A stretch of DNA of 38,055 bases. It comes from Streptomyces sp. ADI96-02. Its GTDB lineage: Bacteria; Actinomycetota; Actinomycetes; Streptomycetales; Streptomycetaceae. The stretch is taken from NCBI RefSeq assembly GCF_003846185.1, contig NZ_ML123034.1, positions 3,532,948-3,571,002 of the forward strand, in the 5' to 3' direction. Positions 1 through 7,937 of the stretch are shown piece after piece. Each line of letters opens with the position of its first letter. Position 1 is the first letter of the stretch. Position numbers and translations under genes: made by a program. Below the pieces are notes generated by a model. That model had not been told where the DNA came from, searched no databases, and worked only from the letters and a program-made list of their open reading frames with translations.

Positions 1-284
1 AACGGCACGGGGCTTTCCTGCGTTCCGGGCCATTTTCCAGTTGGTTTTCTTGGCCGGCCGGACTGCGGAATTTCGCCCCGTTCTCTTTTTCGGTCCTGTA
101 ACGGGACTGACGGCCTTCCGGCCTGGAGTTGACGTCGGAGACGCTGATGAGAGGCCCGGCCTGGCTACCGCCCGGTCCGGCGCAATGCAGAGCAGCTCGC
201 GGGCGGCAGGTCTGCATAACGTGGTTGCGCGCGTACGACACCAATGCCGAGGCCGGCACGTTCAAGTCGTCTGGAGCGGCGCGA
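1..284. other. Gene-free stretch at the window edge
   Basis: No convincing coding region is seen on either strand. The sequence is less biased towards G/C than the genes that follow and may hold decayed insertion-sequence DNA belonging to the transposase fragment that begins near 285, but no terminal inverted repeat can be identified. A short GGCC-TTCC-GGCC hairpin lies near 114-125. Confidence 0.4.
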
Positions 285-530
285 TGCAAGCAGCTGCCCT
301 ACAGCGAGCCGAAGCTACGGGCTGTTTTCGACAAGCTGGCCGCGAAGTTCCGCACGGTACTGGTGATCGTGGACCAGCCCGCCTCCATCGGCACCCTGCC
401 CCTGGCCGTCGCCCGGGAAGTGGGCTGCAAGGTCGCCTACTACCTGCTCGGCCTGGCCATACGCCGGATCGCAGACCTGTATCCGGGCGAGGCGAAACCC
501 GACGCCCGTGACGCAGTGGTGGCTGCTCGA
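285..530 (+). pseudogene. Degenerate IS110-family transposase fragment
   Basis: The frame reads through a stretch typical of the N-terminal DEDD catalytic half of IS110-type transposases: a LP-SEPKLR-VFDKLAAKF block, then VDQPASIG (from 369), a GLAIRRIADLYPGEAK block and DARDA (about 504-518). Family members normally begin some 30-50 residues earlier and run to roughly 350-400 residues. Here the start is not recognisable, a residue appears to be inserted before GLAIRR, the usual AKTDARDA reads AKPDARDA, and similarity stops abruptly just after DARDA. The C-terminal transposase domain is absent. It is therefore a dead remnant that lies 3' of the leftward cmd operon. Identification is by remembered family motifs. 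Confidence 0.7.
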
Positions 531-637
531 ACGCTACGGAAGGAACACAGAGGCCCCCCGGGGAGCGGGGGCAGCGGAAGGGCAGGGAAGAGATGGAAGA
601 GATGGAAGAGTCCTGTCGGGTTCGCTTGCTCGGAGCG
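531..637. other. Gap between IS110 remnant and cmdA; weak hairpin
   Basis: This short gap holds the 3' flank of the leftward cmd operon. A GCCCCC/GGGGGC inverted repeat (553-558 with 567-572) could act as a terminator for cmdA transcripts, but it has a short stem and no U-rich tract on the relevant strand, so the assignment is weak. Confidence 0.25.
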
Positions 638-2371
638 TTATCCGACGTCGGGTGCGGGAGCGAGCAGGGGCTCCTGCCAGCGGGCTCGACCCTGTTCCTG
701 CGAGCGGAGCAGGACCAAGGCGAGCAAGCCCTGGTGCTGTCCTGTTGCCAGCAGCTCCGGGAGCTGGGGAAGGGGAGCCACGGCGGCGACGTCGTCGAGG
801 ACGAGCGTCATTGGTGGGTCGAGCCGACCGTCAGATGACCGTGCGGCCATGCGGCGGCCGTGCTCGACCACGTGCGAGGCCAGCGCGGTGAGGAGGGGCA
901 TCGCGCCGGGTTGGGAGCGGGGATCCTCGATGGGTTCGCCCACCAGGTAAAGACTTCCCCCTTCACGCGCAAAAGATTCCAGTGCGAGGGAATCGGCTCG
1001 GTTCGGGGTGCAGGCTTCCCGGATGTGTACCGATGAAAGGGCTGCGAACGCGCGTACGACCAACTCCTGGGCCACCTCGCGGCGTTCCGGATAGGAGGTG
1101 AGGGCCGATTCCAGGAGGCCCGCGAGTCCGGAAGCGGCTCTGGGGTGCGTACGGAGGAGGCGTACGGGTTCGTGGGCGCCGGCCCCCGACGCCCAGCGGT
1201 GGACCTGGCGGAAGGGGCGGCCGTCCACCGCGGCGGCGTGCAGCCAGCACTGGAGGAGCGTCTGCGCCGTGTCGGCCATCGCCGCGTCGATCCGGGCCTG
1301 CGGGCGGACCGGGGCGAGCAGCGCCGCGGCGCGCGAGGCCGCCGCGTCGGGGTGCTCGCAGTCGGTGGTGGGCGACCAGTGGAGGCGGGCCGGGGTGTCG
1401 CAGAGGTGGCCGGGGTCGTGGACGAGGACCGGGCCGAGCTTGCCGCGCGCGTCCTTCGTCTCGGCCCAGACGCTGGGGTCCGAGGTGACGACGAGCACGG
1501 GGCCCTCGGCGTCCAGGACGGCCCGTACGACGGTGGGGCGACGGTCCGCGGCGGGGGCGTAGACGAGGCGGGGCGTGCGGGGAGAGGGGAGGAACGCTGC
1601 GGCAAGGGGGGCCGGGGTCGGGGGCGGGGTGGTCACGCCGGTGACAGTGGTGGGGTGGTCGGGTGCGGGGTGAGGGGGAGTGTGGGTGGTGCTCGGGGGT
1701 GTGGAGGCGGGGATCTCGGTGGTGCTCGGGGGTGTGGAGGCGGGGATCTCGTGCGTCCCTTGCGGGCGGGGGCGGCGTGCCTCTTGCGTTCCGTGCGTTC
1801 CGTGCGTTCTGTGTGCTTCGTGTGCTTCGTGTGCTTCGTGGGGCTCGTGTGTCCTGTGTGAGCCGTGCATTTCGTGCGTTCGGTACGGTTCGTGCTGTTC
1901 CCGGTGCTTGTGGGCGCGTTCCGCGCGGCGATGTTCCCGTACGGCACGCCACCGGGCCACGACGCCGAGGACGAAGATCGTGAGGACGGCCAGCACCATC
2001 AGTTCGCCGATGAACAGGCCCCAGAACAGCCCGTAGCCCGAGAGGTGGGCCGGTGGCGTCTCGGGCCAGGCGCCGGGGAGGTCCTGCGGGGCGGTGGCCA
2101 GCCGGCGCAGGGCGAGCGGGGTGCGGGTGAACGTGACGCCGTCAGGCCAGGCCCCGTGCGCGAACAGACCGGCCAGTCCGGTGGCCGTCCAGGCGAGCAG
2201 GGTCGCCGCGAACAGGAAGCCCAGCAGGCCGATCAGCAGGCCGTCCGGGATGCCGCCCTGCTCCTGGCCAGTGCCGCCACGCCGGGAGCGCCGGCCCGGT
2301 TCGCGGTACGGGCCCCGATCCTCGTACGGGCCCCGGTCCGGGTACGGGCCCTGCGGTGCCTGGCGTGCCAT
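638..2371 (-). CDS. cmdA: CmdA: VirD4/TraG-like membrane protein with degenerate P-loop
   Basis: 577 residues. An N-terminal GPY-repeat region (8-23) precedes two membrane helices (about 44-70 and 113-138), the topology of VirD4/TraG coupling proteins. Residues 158-194 are a His-rich tract of HEAH and HGT-like units, followed by a duplicated 11-residue unit (TEIPASTPPST). The C-terminal half resembles coupling-protein cores: a GPVLVVTSDPSVWAET strand region (about 290-305) and a Walker-B-like LVLDDVAAVAPLPQLPELL (523-541). The expected P-loop Gly-Lys-Thr is missing; the aligned stretch is APAADRRPT (272-280), and Walker B has DD rather than DE. It is the last gene of the leftward operon, one base after the cmdB stop. 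It corresponds by position to SCO4126 (cmdA). An ATPase-dead structural coupling protein is inferred. Confidence 0.75.
   Translation of the reverse strand: MARQAPQGPYPDRGPYEDRGPYREPGRRSRRGGTGQEQGGIPDGLLIGLLGFLFAATLLAWTATGLAGLFAHGAWPDGVTFTRTPLALRRLATAPQDLPGAWPETPPAHLSGYGLFWGLFIGELMVLAVLTIFVLGVVARWRAVREHRRAERAHKHREQHEPYRTHEMHGSHRTHEPHEAHEAHEAHRTHGTHGTQEARRPRPQGTHEIPASTPPSTTEIPASTPPSTTHTPPHPAPDHPTTVTGVTTPPPTPAPLAAAFLPSPRTPRLVYAPAADRRPTVVRAVLDAEGPVLVVTSDPSVWAETKDARGKLGPVLVHDPGHLCDTPARLHWSPTTDCEHPDAAASRAAALLAPVRPQARIDAAMADTAQTLLQCWLHAAAVDGRPFRQVHRWASGAGAHEPVRLLRTHPRAASGLAGLLESALTSYPERREVAQELVVRAFAALSSVHIREACTPNRADSLALESFAREGGSLYLVGEPIEDPRSQPGAMPLLTALASHVVEHGRRMAARSSDGRLDPPMTLVLDDVAAVAPLPQLPELLATGQHQGLLALVLLRSQEQGRARWQEPLLAPAPDVG
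1685..1750. repeat. 33-bp tandem duplication inside cmdA
   Basis: Two adjacent copies of a 33-bp unit (1685-1717 and 1718-1750) encode a doubled Pro/Thr-rich 11-residue peptide in the linker between the membrane region and the ATPase-like domain of CmdA. The copies look identical, which suggests a recent duplication. Confidence 0.8.
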
Positions 2372-2372
2372 G

Positions 2373-3791
2373 TCATGCCACCGTTGACTCGGACGACTCG
2401 TTCATGCGCTGCTGGTGCTCGATCCGGACCGCCCGTTGTTCCGCCTCCAGCTCGGCGGCGCGTACGTCCTCCGGGAGGAGGTCGTCCGAGGAGCCTTCGG
2501 TCATGGCCCGGTCGGTGAAGACGAGTGGGCGCTCGGCCTCGGTGATCAGGTGTTTGACCACCTGGACGTTGCCGTTGACGTCCCATACGGCGATGCCCGG
2601 TGTGAGGGTGGGGATGATCTCGACCGCCCACCGGGGCAGGCCGATGACCCGTCCCGTGGCTCTGGCCTCGTCCGCCTTCTGGGCGTAGATGGTGCGGGTG
2701 GAGGCCATCTTGAGGATCGCCGCCGCCTCCTTCGCCGCCGCTCCGTCCACCACGTCGCTGAGGTGGTGGACGACGGCGACGAAGGACAGTCCGAGCCGCC
2801 GGCCGAACTTCAGCAGGCGTTGGAAGAGTTGGGCCACGAAAGGGGAGTTGATGATGTGCCACGCCTCTTCGACCAGGAAGATGCGCTTCTTGCGGTCGGG
2901 CCGGATCCAGGTGTGCTCCAGCCAGACGCCGACGATCGCCATCAGGATGGGCATGGCGATCGAGTTGCGGTCGATGTGCGAGAGGTCGAAGACGATCAGC
3001 GGTGCGTCGAGGTCGATGCCGACCGTCGTCGGGCCGTCGAACATGCCGCGCAGGTCGCCGTCGACGAGCCGGTCGAGGACGAGTGCGACGTCCAGGCCCC
3101 AGGCCCGTACGTCGTCTATGTCGACGTTCATCGCCTCGGCGGACTCGGGCTCGGGGTGGCGCAGTTGTTCCACGATGTCCATCAGGACCGGCTGGCGGTC
3201 GGTGATGGTCGTGTTCACATAGGCGTGGGCGACCTTCAGCGCGAAGCCGGAACGCTCGTCGAGCCCGTGGCCCATCGCCACTTCGATGATGGTGCGCAGC
3301 AGGGCGAGCTGGCCGGTGGTGGTGATGGACGGGTCGAGGGGGTTGAGCCGGATGCCGCCGTTCAGGGCCGCGGTCGGGTCGAGGCGGATGGGAGTTATGC
3401 CCAGCTCCTGGGCGATGAGGTTCCATTCCCCGACGCCGTCCTCGCCCTGGGCGTCCAGGACGACGACCTGGCGGTCGCGGAAGCGGAGCTGGCGCAGGAC
3501 GTAGGTCTTCTCCAGGGCGGACTTGCCGTTGCCGGACTCGCCGAGCACGAGCCAGTGCGGGGCGGGGAGCTGCTGCCCGTAGAGCTGGAAGGGGTCGTAG
3601 ATGTAGCCCTTGCCGGAGTAGACCTCGCGGCCGATGATCACGCCGGAGTCGCCCAGGCCGGGGGCGGCGGTGGGCAGGTAGACGGCCTGGGCCTGGCCCG
3701 TCGACGTACGGACGGGCAGCCGGGTCGTCTCCACCTTGCCGAAGAGGAAGGAGGTGAAGGCATCCGACAATGCGGACAGTGGGTCTCGCAT
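2373..3791 (-). CDS. cmdB: CmdB: VirB4-like secretion ATPase core
   Basis: 472 residues with a clear Walker A (GESGNGKS, 84-91), Walker B with the VirB4-type VEEAW signature (FLVEEAW, 305-311) and a following motif in which the helix FGRRLGLSF precedes VVHHLSD (329-346), typical of VirB4/TraC/TraE ATPases. There is no membrane helix. It is short for VirB4 (usually about 600-850 residues) and lacks most of the N-terminal domain; the preceding gene, cmdC, may supply that part. The ATG at 3791 is preceded by GAGGG about 13 nt upstream. The stop is one base before the cmdA start, implying coupling. It corresponds by position to SCO4127. Role: energising a membrane secretion or DNA-handling complex at the cytoplasmic face. 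Confidence 0.85.
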   Translation of the reverse strand: MRDPLSALSDAFTSFLFGKVETTRLPVRTSTGQAQAVYLPTAAPGLGDSGVIIGREVYSGKGYIYDPFQLYGQQLPAPHWLVLGESGNGKSALEKTYVLRQLRFRDRQVVVLDAQGEDGVGEWNLIAQELGITPIRLDPTAALNGGIRLNPLDPSITTTGQLALLRTIIEVAMGHGLDERSGFALKVAHAYVNTTITDRQPVLMDIVEQLRHPEPESAEAMNVDIDDVRAWGLDVALVLDRLVDGDLRGMFDGPTTVGIDLDAPLIVFDLSHIDRNSIAMPILMAIVGVWLEHTWIRPDRKKRIFLVEEAWHIINSPFVAQLFQRLLKFGRRLGLSFVAVVHHLSDVVDGAAAKEAAAILKMASTRTIYAQKADEARATGRVIGLPRWAVEIIPTLTPGIAVWDVNGNVQVVKHLITEAERPLVFTDRAMTEGSSDDLLPEDVRAAELEAEQRAVRIEHQQRMNESSESTVA

Positions 3792-3995
3792 GGCGTTGCT
3801 GCCCTCTCTTCTTTCGGTTCCGGTCGGGGTGTCCCGGGTGGTGGTGGGAGGTGGTGGGAGGTGGTGAGGATGGTTATGGCCGGTGGTGGCTGGGTGCCGC
3901 CGTGGTAGCCAGTTGTGGCTGGTGGCTGGTGGCTGGTGGCTGGTGGCTGGTGGCTGTTGGCCGGTGGCCGGTGGGGGTGGTCTGTCAGGGCGCCG
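3792..3995. repeat. Gap in cmd operon with heptanucleotide tandem repeat
   Basis: About 204 bp separate cmdC from cmdB although cmdE-cmdD and cmdD-cmdC overlap and cmdB-cmdA are one base apart. Positions 3916-3950 are five perfect copies of the 7-mer TGGCTGG, with a sixth imperfect copy to 3957; a second GGTGGTGGGA-type purine-rich repeat lies around 3838-3870. In mRNA sense (minus strand) these are CCAGCCA and CCACC repeats. No reading frame in the gap looks coding. Confidence 0.75.
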
Positions 3996-5546
3996 TCAGT
4001 GGCGGATACCCGTGGCGAACGGCAGGGTGTTCACGAAGGCGCGGTGGTGCTCGCGGTCGCACCACTCCAGCTTGAGATACGACTTTCCGGCCGAGGCACG
4101 GATCGTCCTCTTGTCGCGGGCGAGGGCCTCGGGCGAGCGCGACGACACCGTGATGTACCCCACCAGGTTGACGCCGGCCGCGCCGCTGGCGAGATCTTCA
4201 CCCCGTTGGTCGAGTCGGCCGTGGGCGGCGATGTCGCGGGGGTCGACCGTACGGTTCATCTTGGCCTGGCGGCTGGCCTCGGCCTCGTCGTTCGTCTTCT
4301 CGGTCAGCATGCGTTCGATGGCGACCTCGGTGGGTTCGAGGTCCATGCAGACGGCGACGGTACGGATGACGTCGGGCGTATGCACGAGCAGGGGGGCGAG
4401 GAAGTTGACGCCGACAGGGGTCATCGGCCACTCCTTGACCCAGGCCGTGGCGTGGCACCAGGGCGCCCGGGTCGACGACTCGCGGGTCTTGGCCTGGAGG
4501 AACGTGGGTTCGACCGCGTCCAGTTCGGCGGGCCAGGCGTTGCGCTTGGTCATGGCCTGGATGTGGTCGATGGGGTGGTCGGGGTCGTACATGGAGTGCA
4601 CGAGGGAGGCGAGCCGGCTCTGGCCGAGCGGCTGGCGCACTCGGATGTCCGCTTCGGCGAGGCGGGCGCAGATGTCGGTGAGCTCGCGGGCCATGACGAC
4701 GGCGAGTCCTGCGTCGCGGTCGAGCTTGCGTCCGCCGGCGGGGCGGGCTGCGCGGGCCATGGCGTTGGCCTCGGCGGCCAGTTCGCGGCTGTAGCGCATG
4801 CAAGCGACGAGGTAGGCGCGGTGCTGCTCGCTGGAGGTGGAGACCATGGACTGGAGCTGGTCGTAGGACTCCCGCAGCCAGCCGGGGGCCGTCTTGTCGC
4901 CGCGCTGGGCTACGTCCTTGGCGTGTGCGTCGGGGTCGGCGGGGAGGGTGCGGGCGAGCATCTGGAGGCGGGTGACGAATCCGTCGCCGTTGGCCACGTG
5001 CTTGAGGAGTGTGCCGAACCGGTCGACGAGGGCTTCCTGGTCCTCGCTGTCGCGGAGGCCGACGCCGGGGCCCTCGATCTCGATGGCGGCGGTGACCGTG
5101 CGGCGGTCGGCGTGGAGGAGTACGGCGATCTCGTCGGGGCCGAAGGGAGCGGCGAGCCAGCTGATGCGGCCGATGCCCGGGGGCGGGCCGATCTCCACCT
5201 CGCGGCCGTCGGCGCTGATGCCGGCTTCCATGGCGGCGGAGCGGTAGGCGGTGCCTCGGCGCAGGGAGCGCTTGAAGCTGCGGTTGATCTCGAACCACTT
5301 GTAGAACGTGCGGTGCTTGTACGGGACGTAGACGATGGCCAGGGCCAGTGCGGGGAAGCCGACGAGGCACACGATCCGCAGGGACAGGACCGGGACGAGC
5401 AGTCCGCTCATCATGCCGAGGAACGCGCCGACGATGATCAGGGCGATCTCGCCGGTCTCGCGGTTCTTGCCGACGATCGCGTTCGGCCGGGCGCGGCCGA
5501 TGAGATACGTGCGGCGGGGCGTCATCGTGTGGGACTGGGTCGTCAA
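3996..5546 (-). CDS. cmdC: CmdC: SCO6880-family protein, VirB3-like helices plus possible VirB4 N-domain
   Basis: 516 residues. Two adjacent membrane helices (about 34-54 and 56-76) sit near the N-terminus, followed by a basic YKHRTFYKW segment and a long soluble domain without P-loop. The helix pair resembles VirB3/PrgI; the soluble part (for example VDRFGTLLKHVANGDGFVTRLQML) resembles the non-catalytic N-domain of VirB4-type proteins. The TTG at 5546 is chosen because AGGAGG stands 9 nt upstream, it overlaps the cmdD stop (TTGA), and the next in-frame ATG (5525) has no ribosome site. It corresponds by position to SCO4128. I infer that CmdC and CmdB together replace a VirB3-VirB4 pair. Confidence 0.8.
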   Translation of the reverse strand: MTTQSHTMTPRRTYLIGRARPNAIVGKNRETGEIALIIVGAFLGMMSGLLVPVLSLRIVCLVGFPALALAIVYVPYKHRTFYKWFEINRSFKRSLRRGTAYRSAAMEAGISADGREVEIGPPPGIGRISWLAAPFGPDEIAVLLHADRRTVTAAIEIEGPGVGLRDSEDQEALVDRFGTLLKHVANGDGFVTRLQMLARTLPADPDAHAKDVAQRGDKTAPGWLRESYDQLQSMVSTSSEQHRAYLVACMRYSRELAAEANAMARAARPAGGRKLDRDAGLAVVMARELTDICARLAEADIRVRQPLGQSRLASLVHSMYDPDHPIDHIQAMTKRNAWPAELDAVEPTFLQAKTRESSTRAPWCHATAWVKEWPMTPVGVNFLAPLLVHTPDVIRTVAVCMDLEPTEVAIERMLTEKTNDEAEASRQAKMNRTVDPRDIAAHGRLDQRGEDLASGAAGVNLVGYITVSSRSPEALARDKRTIRASAGKSYLKLEWCDREHHRAFVNTLPFATGIRH

Positions 5547-6895
5547 CGCCCTCCACCTCCTGTGCTCGAATTGCCTGTGCTGCCTGAACCGCCTCGGGAG
5601 GAGCGGCTGCTGTGGGGGGTGCCGGAGGTGGGTCCGGATCCGCTGCGGGGCGAGGGGGCGGCGGAGGGGACGGATCCGCCGCCGAGCCCGCCTCCGCCGG
5701 AGCCGCGGGAGCTGTGTGCCGCGACGCCGCCGCTGACCGTGTTGGCGGGACGGGCGCCTCCGCCGCCGCTGTTCTGGTCGTTGCGCCCGCTGTGGGTCTT
5801 GATGCCCTGGGAGACGAGGGCGGCCGGGGAGCTGATGAGGGCGGCGGCCTGGGCGCCGTCGGTGGCTTGCTTGCGGTTGGTGCGGGCGCCCTGGATCTCG
5901 TCGCCGAAGCCGGGGACGAAGCGGTAGATCATGGCGGAGGCGAAGATGGCCAGGAGGATGATGGCGAGGCCGGAGACGACGGCGGAGAAGGCGTCGGGGC
6001 CGTCGTCCTCGGAGAGGGCTCCGGCGAGGCCGAGCACGATGACGATGACCGGCTTGACCATGATGACCGCGATCATGATGCCGGCCCAGCGGCGTACGTG
6101 GCCCCACATGTTCTTGTCGACCAGGCCGGCGTAGACGACGATGCCGAGCAGGGCGCCGACGTAGAGCAGGGCGGCGCGGATGACGAGCTCCAGCCAGAGG
6201 ACGCCGGCCGCGAGGATCGAGACGAGCGAGACGACGATCAGCATGATCGGTCCGCCGCCGATGTCGGTGCCCTTCTTCAGCGCCTCGGCGAACGAGCCGA
6301 AGAAGACGTCCGTCTGCCCGCCGGTCGAGGTGGCGATGACCTCGGTGACGCCGTCGGTGGCGGAGACGATCGTGTAGAGGATGAGCGGTGTGAAGGCCGA
6401 GGCGAGGACGGTGAGCCAGAGGAAGCCGACGGCCTCGGAGATCGCGGTGGTGAGCGGGACGCCGCGGATGGCGCGCTTGGCTACGGCGAGGAGCCAGAGG
6501 ACGAGGGTGAGGATGGTGGAGGCCGCGAAGATGACGGCGTACTGCTGGAGGAACTTGGGGTTGGTGAAGTCGACGTTCGCGGTGCTCTGGACGGCGTCGC
6601 TGAGCTTGCCGACGATCCACGCGGCGGCGTCGGCGCAGCCTCGGGCCAGGGAGGCGAGGGGGTCGAGGGCGTCTTGGGAGGGGGCGATGTCTCCTGTTCG
6701 GGGAGCGCTTTCGCCGCCTTCGCAGTAGTCCTTGGCGGGTCCGCGGATCAGGTCGCAGGGGTCGTTGCCTGTGCTCGGCGTGGGCGTTGGCGTTGGAGCA
6801 GCGGCAACGCGACTTGCCGTGATCACCGCTGTCGCTTGGGCCCCTGCCACGAGGGCTGCCAGAGAAAGGGCGCGGTGAGCTTGCCTACCGGGCAT
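5543..6895 (-). CDS. cmdD: CmdD: polytopic VirB6/TrbL-like membrane protein
   Basis: 450 residues. A hydrophobic signal-like N-terminus (8-33) ending in AAAPTPTPTP is followed by a short Cys-containing extracytoplasmic segment, then about six membrane helices (roughly 118-139, 155-180, 213-236, 239-258, 271-293, 303-327) and a Gly/Ser-rich tail (about 370-450). This is the usual plan of actinobacterial VirB6/TrbL-like channel components. The ATG at 6895 is used because GGAGGG stands 7 nt upstream; it overlaps the end of cmdE by 11 bases. The frame is open further upstream but without a ribosome site. It corresponds by position to SCO4129. Role inferred: membrane pore or scaffold of the Cmd complex. 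Confidence 0.8.
   Translation of the reverse strand: MPGRQAHRALSLAALVAGAQATAVITASRVAAAPTPTPTPSTGNDPCDLIRGPAKDYCEGGESAPRTGDIAPSQDALDPLASLARGCADAAAWIVGKLSDAVQSTANVDFTNPKFLQQYAVIFAASTILTLVLWLLAVAKRAIRGVPLTTAISEAVGFLWLTVLASAFTPLILYTIVSATDGVTEVIATSTGGQTDVFFGSFAEALKKGTDIGGGPIMLIVVSLVSILAAGVLWLELVIRAALLYVGALLGIVVYAGLVDKNMWGHVRRWAGIMIAVIMVKPVIVIVLGLAGALSEDDGPDAFSAVVSGLAIILLAIFASAMIYRFVPGFGDEIQGARTNRKQATDGAQAAALISSPAALVSQGIKTHSGRNDQNSGGGGARPANTVSGGVAAHSSRGSGGGGLGGGSVPSAAPSPRSGSGPTSGTPHSSRSSRGGSGSTGNSSTGGGGR
5556..5561 (-). promoter_or_regulatory. Ribosome binding site that fixes the cmdC TTG start
   Basis: In minus-strand sense AGGAGG lies 9 nt before TTG at 5546, inside the end of cmdD. The downstream ATG at 5525 has nothing similar ahead of it, so the TTG start is preferred and the start is translationally coupled to cmdD. 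Confidence 0.7.
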
Positions 6896-7757
6896 ACGTG
6901 AACCCTCCGAACCCTGTAACAGCGTCAACCATCTCCTCGGCAGAGGAGGCGGCTTGGTCACGGCCGACCGGTACGGGACCGTCCTTCTGCGCGAAGTCCG
7001 TGACCTTCCAGTCTCCGTCGATCCACTTGAGCTCGTAGGTGGTGGTGTACCAACTCTCGGACACCGGGTTCTTGGATCCTTCGCCGGCCAGACCGAACAG
7101 CGCGGAATACCAGACGGCGACGCTTGCGGTATCGCCCTGGAACTTTTCGACCTTCGTTCCTATGGGGTTGGCCCGGGAGATGAAGGTCAAGCCGTCGGGT
7201 GCCGCACCGTCGGCTTTCAGACCGATGCTTGAGAGGAAGGATTCGTCCGAATACACCTTGTCAAGGTCGTCCATGCGCGTGGTTGCGACGTCAGGTGCGT
7301 ATACCGCCTGCGCGATCTGACGGCGACGCTCACTATCGAACATGCCGTCGGAGACAAGCACGACTGAGTAGTTGGCCGCCGCGCTCTGTGCTCCCTGCTC
7401 GTCGTGGGCGAAGCCGGAGGCGATAGTGCCGTTCTTGCCCTCGACCGGTTTGGTGCCGGTGGGCGTCGTCGGGGCGGAGCCCGTCGTGCCCGGGGTTTTG
7501 GCGCCGGCGGTGGTCTCTTCGTTGCTGCTGCCGCCTCTGTTCGCGAAGGCGATGGCGGCGATGAGGAGGACCACGACTCCGGTGATCGTGACGAGGGATC
7601 GGGAGTTCCGGGCGGGGCGGCGGGTGTGTGGATGGCTCGCGTCGCCGTCGGGCAGGCGGGTGCGGGTCTGCCGGGTGCCGCCGAGGGTGCTGTAGGGGTC
7701 GTCCGCGCGCCCGCCCTGGTCCATGCCGCGGTAGTCGTGCTCGTCGCCGGGGCTCAT
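6885..7757 (-). CDS. cmdE: CmdE: single-pass VirB8/TcpC-like membrane protein
   Basis: 290 residues: a basic, hydrophilic cytoplasmic N-terminus, one membrane helix (about 54-73), a Thr/Pro/Gly-rich linker, then a soluble domain ending with alternating strands such as YTTTYELKWIDGDWKVTDF, typical of the NTF2-like fold of VirB8/TcpC bitopic T4SS proteins. The ATG at 7757 has GAGGGAG about 10 nt upstream; a GTG at 7880 would add 41 unconvincing residues. The stop overlaps the start of cmdD. Codon use is somewhat less G/C-biased than in the neighbouring transport genes. It corresponds by position to SCO4130. The VirB8 assignment is inferred from topology and sequence character. Confidence 0.7.
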   Translation of the reverse strand: MSPGDEHDYRGMDQGGRADDPYSTLGGTRQTRTRLPDGDASHPHTRRPARNSRSLVTITGVVVLLIAAIAFANRGGSSNEETTAGAKTPGTTGSAPTTPTGTKPVEGKNGTIASGFAHDEQGAQSAAANYSVVLVSDGMFDSERRRQIAQAVYAPDVATTRMDDLDKVYSDESFLSSIGLKADGAAPDGLTFISRANPIGTKVEKFQGDTASVAVWYSALFGLAGEGSKNPVSESWYTTTYELKWIDGDWKVTDFAQKDGPVPVGRDQAASSAEEMVDAVTGFGGFTYAR

Positions 7758-7937
7758 GCCGCGTTCGCTCCCTCGGTCGTGTGCGGATCCGCGCAGAACG
7801 ACGGTAGCTGTGCTGGGTGCCGCTTGAGCGCGGTGTGGTGACTCGACATCAGGGAGACGCAACCTCAGCCGGGTGGGCACGACGGGCGGATGGGGGGCGG
7901 GCTGGGACGGCCCGGGGCGGACCGGCCGGCCGTCGGG

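Noticed and set aside
3915..5927. Long open frame on the plus strand opposite cmdC
   Set aside because: Its protein is low-complexity Gly/Val/Ala/Asp with no motifs, it has no start context, and the opposite strand has a clear gene with membrane helices and normal codon bias.
7758..7880. Longer cmdE starting at GTG 7880
   Set aside because: The added 41 residues look like non-coding translation and ATG 7757 has a good ribosome site.
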